A stretch of 34,075 nucleotides of DNA from Pseudomonas citronellolis (lineage in GTDB: Bacteria > Pseudomonadota > Gammaproteobacteria > Pseudomonadales > Pseudomonadaceae): contig NZ_JARJLT010000142.1 in assembly GCF_029335315.1 (NCBI RefSeq), positions 1-34,075 on the forward strand, written 5' to 3'. The translations under genes and the position numbers were made by a program. Shown here one piece after another: positions 27,668 through 34,075 of this stretch. The notes below the pieces were generated by a model that was given only the letters and a program-made list of their open reading frames with translations, was not told where the DNA came from and searched no databases. Positions within the stretch are counted from its first letter, which is position 1. Each line of letters opens with the position of its first letter.

Positions 27668-27813
27668 GCACTTCAAGCACTTAGCGCCGCAATCCGGGAT
27701 TAGCCGCACACCACCCGAAAATGCTGGCCATCTGACCTCAAGTGCGGCGCGGGCCGGTCGATGGCCTGGCAGGAAGGGAGAAGCCCTATCTCCCCCGTTC
27801 GAGGATGACCGAC

Positions 27814-28182
27814 ATGACTCCACGTGCCCCCGCCTTGCTCGCCCTGTGCGCCAGCCTGTGCCTGCCGTCGCTGGCCGCTGGCGCAACCCTCAGTTTCAAC
27901 GGCAGCGTGGTCGCCCCGCCCTGCCGGGCCGACGCCCTGGCGCTGCAAGACCACCGCGCCACCCTGCTCCTGCCGCGTTGCGCCAGCCCGGCGCTGGCGC
28001 GCCTGAGCGAACCGTCCGGCGCCGAGCCGGCGCGGCGCCTGGAGGTGACCGATGAACAGGGCCGCCCGCTCGACCTGGACCAGGGCCTGGCCCTGGATCG
28101 CCAGGCAACGCGCGTGCGCCTGCACGATCTCGACGACCGACGGGGTGCGCGGCCGCTGCTGTTGAACATCGAATACCTGTGA
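27814..28182 (+). CDS. Small secreted protein, fimbrial-like N-terminus, 122 aa
   Basis: ATG at 27814 follows GAGG with suitable spacing; ATG at 27805 is too close to it. Residues 1-23 are a signal peptide (PALLALCASLCLPSLAAG), and the mature protein starts ATLSFNGSVVAPPC, which resembles the first strand of type 1 (chaperone-usher) pilins (xFxGxVxxxPC). Two mature cysteines, Cys37 and Cys56, could form a disulfide. The rest (RRLEVTDEQGRPLDLDQG...LLNIEYL) fits a small beta-sandwich with a terminal strand. No chaperone or usher gene is nearby. It may be a periplasmic or surface protein of unknown function. It lies between the 4.5S RNA gene and a convergent one-TM protein gene. Confidence 0.65.
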   Translation: MTPRAPALLALCASLCLPSLAAGATLSFNGSVVAPPCRADALALQDHRATLLLPRCASPALARLSEPSGAEPARRLEVTDEQGRPLDLDQGLALDRQATRVRLHDLDDRRGARPLLLNIEYL

Positions 28183-28215
28183 ACGCGGCCCCGCGCAACG
28201 GCGGGGCGCGTGGGA

Positions 28216-28593
28216 TCACTGGGCGCGGATCATCCCGCTGGGGATCGGCTGGGTGGAGACTTCCAGGTCGGGCCCGAGGAACAGGTCGCTCTTCTCGTAC
28301 CCCGGGCGGGTACTGAAGCTGGCGTATTTCTCGGCGCCCCGGTGGAAGGTGAAGGCCACCTGGTAGCCGTCGCCGCGCAGCAGGCGCAGCGGGAAGCTCA
28401 GCACCGCGCCGGGCTGGATTTCACCGCTGAGGCTCTGCTCGCCGTTCTCCTTGAAGCTGTAGCTGACCGGGCCGGAGCCGTTGGCGTCGTAGTGCAGCTG
28501 GATCTGCGGGCGCTCGGTCCAGGCTACATAAAGGGCGAACAGCAGCACCAGGGCGATCAGCCCCGACAAGCGCTGCTTTCTGGCCTTGTCCAT
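28216..28593 (-). CDS. Conserved hypothetical protein with one membrane anchor, 125 aa
   Basis: The N-terminus is MDKARKQRLSGLIALVLLFALYVAW, a single membrane helix at about 9-25 with a positive start, so the bulk is periplasmic. The remaining ~95 residues are beta-rich (YSFKENGEQSLSGEIQPG, VAFTFHRGAEKYASFS) without a motif I can name. ATG at 28593 is preferred because GGGGGTGG sits just before it; GTG at 28599 is an alternative that adds two residues. It begins 13 bases after the HU gene stop in the same direction and is probably co-transcribed with it. No function can be assigned. Confidence 0.75.
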   Translation of the reverse strand: MDKARKQRLSGLIALVLLFALYVAWTERPQIQLHYDANGSGPVSYSFKENGEQSLSGEIQPGAVLSFPLRLLRGDGYQVAFTFHRGAEKYASFSTRPGYEKSDLFLGPDLEVSTQPIPSGMIRAQ

Positions 28594-28605
28594 CGCCACC
28601 CCCGA

Positions 28606-28884
28606 TCAGTTGAGGCTGTCGGCCAGGGCCTTGGCCGGCACGAAGCGCACCACTTTCTTCGCGGCGATCTCGATGCTCTTGCCGGTCTGCGGGTTGCGCC
28701 CGGTGCGCGCGGCGCGCTCGCTGACCTTGAGCTTGCCGAGGCCCGGCAGGGTCAGTTCGCCGTCGTTCTCCAGGGCGTCCTGGGCGATCTGTGCCAGTTG
28801 TTCGAACAGGCCGCGCACCGAAGCCTGGGTCAGGTCGAGGGACTCGGCGAGGTCGCGTACCAGCTGTTCCTTGGTCATTGCCAT
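28606..28884 (-). CDS. HU-family DNA-binding protein
   Basis: A 92-aa nucleoid protein that binds and bends DNA as a dimer. It has the HU layout: helical N-terminal half (TKEQLVRDLAESLDLTQASV), the LPGLGKLKVSERAARTGRNP strand and beta-arm with the DNA-intercalating NP, then TGKSIEIAAKKVVRFVPAKAL. It begins 27 bases after the ligA stop, has GGAG about nine bases upstream of ATG 28884, and is likely in one operon with ligA and the one-TM protein. It differs from textbook HupA/HupB by an RGLFEQLAQIAQDALEND insertion-free but acidic helix, so it is an HU paralogue and I give no symbol. Confidence 0.9.
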   Translation of the reverse strand: MAMTKEQLVRDLAESLDLTQASVRGLFEQLAQIAQDALENDGELTLPGLGKLKVSERAARTGRNPQTGKSIEIAAKKVVRFVPAKALADSLN

Positions 28885-28911
28885 GGGGTGTTTCTCCGAA
28901 TGGTCTTGGGG

Positions 28912-31293
<2,382 letters not shown>

Positions 31294-31341
31294 CTAGCCG
31301 TTTGCTGCATGCGGGGCTCAAGGGGCCTTGGGGGGCCGGAG

Positions 31342-31384
31342 AAAACGCGAAGCCGGAAGGACTGGTGGGTCGCTTCCGGCTTCG
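31342..31384 (-). terminator. Rho-independent terminator after zipA
   Basis: A perfect 12-bp stem (31348-31359 with 31373-31384, 13-nt loop). On the minus strand it is followed by GCGTTTTC. It separates zipA from ligA at the transcript level. Confidence 0.75.
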
Positions 31385-31407
31385 GCTATCCGCCCCAGGC
31401 GGAAAGA

Positions 31408-32298
31408 TTAGCGTTTCTGGGTCAGCGCGCGGCGTTCGAACTCGATGATGCGCTGACGGTAGTGTTCGATGGTCTGCGCGGTCATCACGCTGCGCTGCTC
31501 GTCCTTCAGCTCGCCGTCCAGCTCGTGGGCCAGCTTGCGCGCCGCCGCCACCATCACGTCGAAGGCCTGCTTCGGATGACGCGGGCCCGGCAGGCCGAGG
31601 AAGAAGCTCACCGCACGGGTGCTGAACTGGTCGATGTTGTCCAGGTCGAAGGTGCCCGGGCGAACCGCGTTGGCCATGGAGAACAGCACTTCGCCGTTGC
31701 CGGCCATGCTCTCGTGGCGGTGGAAGATGTCCATGTCGCCGAAGCGCAGGCCGCTTTCCAGGATGTTCTGCAGCAGGGCCGGGCCCTTGAAGCCGCCTTC
31801 GTCACGGCTGATGACGTTGATGATCAGCACTTCCTCGACCGGAGCCGGGGCCGCGGCGGGCGCCGCCGGGCGCTCCTTGTCCTTCTCGCGGTCCTTCTTG
31901 CGCTCCTTGGCCTTGGGCTTGTCCTGGGCCGCGTCGCTCAGCGGATCGGGGAAGTCTTCCTCGTCCAGCGGGCCAAGCAGGTTCGGCGCCGGGTCGTCGA
32001 GGGCCAGGTCGCCCTGGCGCGGCTCGCCGCGGCGCTTGCCGCGCGAATCCTTGGCGCTCACCTTGGGCAGGTCGTGCTCGTCCAGCGAAGGTTCGTGGTG
32101 TTCGACCACGCGCGAGGGGCCGAGCACCTCGGCGCCGCCGCCTTCGTCGTCATCGTCCAGTTGGTTGGCGAAGTGCCGATCCAGCTTGAACCTCAGCTTG
32201 CCCTTGCCGCCCCGCATGCGCCGCCAGCCATCGAAGAGAATGCCGGCGATCACGATAAGCCCAATGACGATCAGCCATTCGCGCAGACCGATATCCAT
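31408..32298 (-). CDS. zipA: Cell division protein ZipA
   Basis: A 296-aa inner-membrane protein that tethers FtsZ polymers at the division septum. The N-terminus is a periplasm-out helix ([19 protein letters not shown], about 3-24) followed by DGWRRMRG, typical of ZipA. The linker (~40-150) is charged, with acidic, Pro and Lys-rich parts ([18 protein letters not shown]). The C-terminal FtsZ-binding domain (~155-290) contains [35 protein letters not shown] and [23 protein letters not shown] lies six bases before ATG 32298. It sits between smc and ligA, all on the minus strand, an order I recall as conserved in Pseudomonas. Confidence 0.95.
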   Translation of the reverse strand: MDIGLREWLIVIGLIVIAGILFDGWRRMRGGKGKLRFKLDRHFANQLDDDDEGGGAEVLGPSRVVEHHEPSLDEHDLPKVSAKDSRGKRRGEPRQGDLALDDPAPNLLGPLDEEDFPDPLSDAAQDKPKAKERKKDREKDKERPAAPAAAPAPVEEVLIINVISRDEGGFKGPALLQNILESGLRFGDMDIFHRHESMAGNGEVLFSMANAVRPGTFDLDNIDQFSTRAVSFFLGLPGPRHPKQAFDVMVAAARKLAHELDGELKDEQRSVMTAQTIEHYRQRIIEFERRALTQKR

Positions 32299-32595
32299 TA
32301 ATCCCAGTGCCCCTGATAAAAATGATGATGAAAAAGGGATGTCCTATCCCGTAAAACGCGGACCTTGGTTGTATGTCCACGCGTAACAAAAGTGGGCATT
32401 AAGCTAGCATGCCCGACACAACTTTTACACCGTCTGCCGCTTCCCTCGGCAGTAATATTCGCAACTTTTTCCGATCCCTTCCAATACGGGCTTTACCCCA
32501 ATCGAATCAAGGGGTTACGAATCTACCCCACAGCCACGCAAGTCAGAGCGCGGCGCCATCGAATACTGTACGAAATTTGTCCAGAAGGCACTTCA
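32299..32595. other. Intergenic region between smc and zipA, 297 bp
   Basis: No open frame with coding character. The stretch is AT-richer than the flanking genes and should hold the zipA promoter; I see no clear sigma-70 pair or hairpin terminator. Confidence 0.6.
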
Positions 32596-34075
32596 TCAGG
32601 CTTCCACCATCGCCACGGCTTCTTCCACATCCACCGCCACCAGGCGCGAACAACCGGGTTCGTGCATGGTCACGCCCATCAATTGGTCGGCCATTTCCAT
32701 GGCGATCTTGTTGTGGGTGATATAGATGAACTGCACTTTCTCCGACATCTCCTTGACCAGGCGGGCATAACGCCCGACGTTGGCGTCGTCCAGCGGCGCG
32801 TCGACCTCGTCGAGCATGCAGAACGGCGCCGGGTTGAGCTGGAAGATGGCGAATACCAGGGCCAGCGCGGTCAGCGCCTTCTCGCCGCCGGAGAGCAGAT
32901 GGATGGTGCTGTTCTTCTTGCCCGGCGGGCGCGCCATGATCGCCACCCCTGTATCGAGTAGATCCTCGCCGGTAAGTTCCAGGTAGGCGTGGCCGCCGCC
33001 GAACACCTTGGGGAACAGCGCCTGAAGGCCAGCATTGATCTGGTCGAAGGTTTCCTTGAAGCGGTTTCGGGTTTCCTTGTCGATCTTGCGGATGACGTTT
33101 TCCAGGGTCTCCAGGGCTTCCACCAGGTCGTCGTTCTGCTCGTCCAGGTAGCGCTTGCGCTGGGATTGCTGCTGGTATTCGTCGATCGCCGCGAGGTTGA
33201 TCGCGCCCAGGCGTTGGATGCGCCCGGCGAGTTCTTCCAGGCGGGTTTCCCAGACCTTCTCGGCGGCGTCGTGGGGCAAGGTGCCGAGCACCGCGTGGAG
33301 GTCGTAGCCATCCTCGCCGAGCTGCTCCTGCAGCGCCTTGCGACGAACGGTCAGGGCCTGCCATTCCATGCGCTGCTGTTCCAGCTGGCCGCGCAGCAGC
33401 TGCGATTGCTGCTCGGCCTGGGTGCGCCGCTTCTCGGCGTCGCGCAGTTGGCGATCGGCGTCTTCCAGGGTCAGGCGCGCGGTCTTGAGTTCCTCTTCCA
33501 CGCCCATGCGCCGCTCCAGCAGCTCTTCCAGGCGCATGCGCAGTTCTTCCAGCGGCGCGGCGCCCTCCTCCAGGTTGAGGTTGAGCTGCTCGCAACGCTC
33601 GACCAGGCGCACCGCCTGCACGTCGAGGCGCTCCAGGGCCTGGCGGGTGGATTCGTGCTGCGCCTTCAGCGAGCCGACCCGCACCGCCAGTTGGTGGGCG
33701 TGGTCCTTGTGCTGGCGGGCGTCCTGGCGGATGCGGTCGAGGCGCTCGCGCAGGTTGTCGCGCTCGGCCAGCAACGTTTCGCGGCGGCCGGTGTCCTCGG
33801 CCATGGCGTCCAGCGCCACCTGCAGGTGCAGGCGTGCTTCGCCGAGCTGTTCGTGTTCGATGGCGCGCTGCTCGGCCAGCTCCGCCAGCTCCTCGTCGAG
33901 GCGGCGGCGGCGCAGGGTCAGCTGTTCGACCTTGGCCTGCTGGGCGGATAGCGCGGCCTTGAATTCGCCATGGCGGCGGCCTTCCTCCTGGATGCGCCGG
34001 CGCAGTTGCTCGCGGCCGTCCTCGGCCTGGCGCTGGGCCTGGCGCTGGGCGTCGAGTTGCTCGTCGAGCAGCGCC
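32596..34075 (-). CDS. smc: Chromosome segregation protein SMC, C-terminal part (5' end outside window)
   Basis: The frame is open from 34075 to the stop at 32596, about 493 residues, and continues beyond the window; the ATG at 33819 is internal. Most of it is the returning arm of the antiparallel coiled coil (Gln/Glu/Arg/Leu-rich, for example [20 protein letters not shown]). The C-terminal head has the ABC signature [19 protein letters not shown], Walker [20 protein letters not shown] and the switch region [20 protein letters not shown], which with a missing N-terminal Walker A head makes an ATPase. SMC works with ScpA and ScpB to load at the origin and organise daughter chromosomes. Domain order and sequence are ordinary. 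Confidence 0.96.
   Translation of the reverse strand, partial: ALLDEQLDAQRQAQRQAEDGREQLRRRIQEEGRRHGEFKAALSAQQAKVEQLTLRRRRLDEELAELAEQRAIEHEQLGEARLHLQVALDAMAEDTGRRETLLAERDNLRERLDRIRQDARQHKDHAHQLAVRVGSLKAQHESTRQALERLDVQAVRLVERCEQLNLNLEEGAAPLEELRMRLEELLERRMGVEEELKTARLTLEDADRQLRDAEKRRTQAEQQSQLLRGQLEQQRMEWQALTVRRKALQEQLGEDGYDLHAVLGTLPHDAAEKVWETRLEELAGRIQRLGAINLAAIDEYQQQSQRKRYLDEQNDDLVEALETLENVIRKIDKETRNRFKETFDQINAGLQALFPKVFGGGHAYLELTGEDLLDTGVAIMARPPGKKNSTIHLLSGGEKALTALALVFAIFQLNPAPFCMLDEVDAPLDDANVGRYARLVKEMSEKVQFIYITHNKIAMEMADQLMGVTMHEPGCSRLVAVDVEEAVAMVEA

Overview
The window is about 34 kb of GC-rich DNA that looks like a Pseudomonas chromosome, probably from the P. aeruginosa / citronellolis / nitroreducens side of the genus. 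This rests on codon use, on an AlgA/PslB/WbpW-type sugar enzyme, on a Pseudomonas-length LigA (792 aa), and on an smc-zipA-ligA block that I remember as standard in Pseudomonas. The species call is inference.

Left part (1-6742, plus strand): the 3' end of a bifunctional mannose-6-phosphate isomerase / mannose-1-phosphate guanylyltransferase gene. A type I secretion operon follows, with an ABC transporter carrying an inactive C39-like domain, a HlyD-type adaptor, and an M10 (serralysin-like) metallopeptidase with a degenerate RTX region as the likely cargo. After it lies a family 2 glycosyltransferase gene that has lost the middle of its catalytic domain in frame.

Middle part (6773-10523): a 78-aa protein of unknown function on the minus strand, behind a near-consensus sigma-70 promoter and a roughly 210-nt structured leader. 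On the plus strand there is a possible 45-aa Cys-containing peptide that may be coupled to a TPR / O-GlcNAc-transferase-like (GT41) glycosyltransferase. Then come four tandem copies of an inverted-repeat element and a strong bidirectional terminator.

Centre (10524-26183, minus strand): one gene for a 5,219-aa BapA-like type I secreted adhesin. From the N-terminus it has a BapA-type prefix domain, four short and about 26 long Ig-like modules in a higher-order order, two tandem copies of a ~920-aa region with about 14 propeller-like blades each, a short RTX segment and a type I secretion C-terminus. Upstream on the same strand is an RcsB-like response regulator (26547-27182). Sites matching the enterobacterial RcsAB box lie in front of both the adhesin and the regulator, which suggests a local control circuit. 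The adhesin and the GT41 enzyme are convergent, so adhesin glycosylation is a possibility but not shown.

Right part (27496-34075, mostly minus strand): the 4.5S SRP RNA, a small fimbrial-like secreted protein (plus), a one-TM hypothetical protein, an HU-family protein, NAD-dependent DNA ligase LigA, the division protein ZipA, and the C-terminal part of SMC, which runs off the window. This is conserved core genome beside an accessory surface and secretion region.
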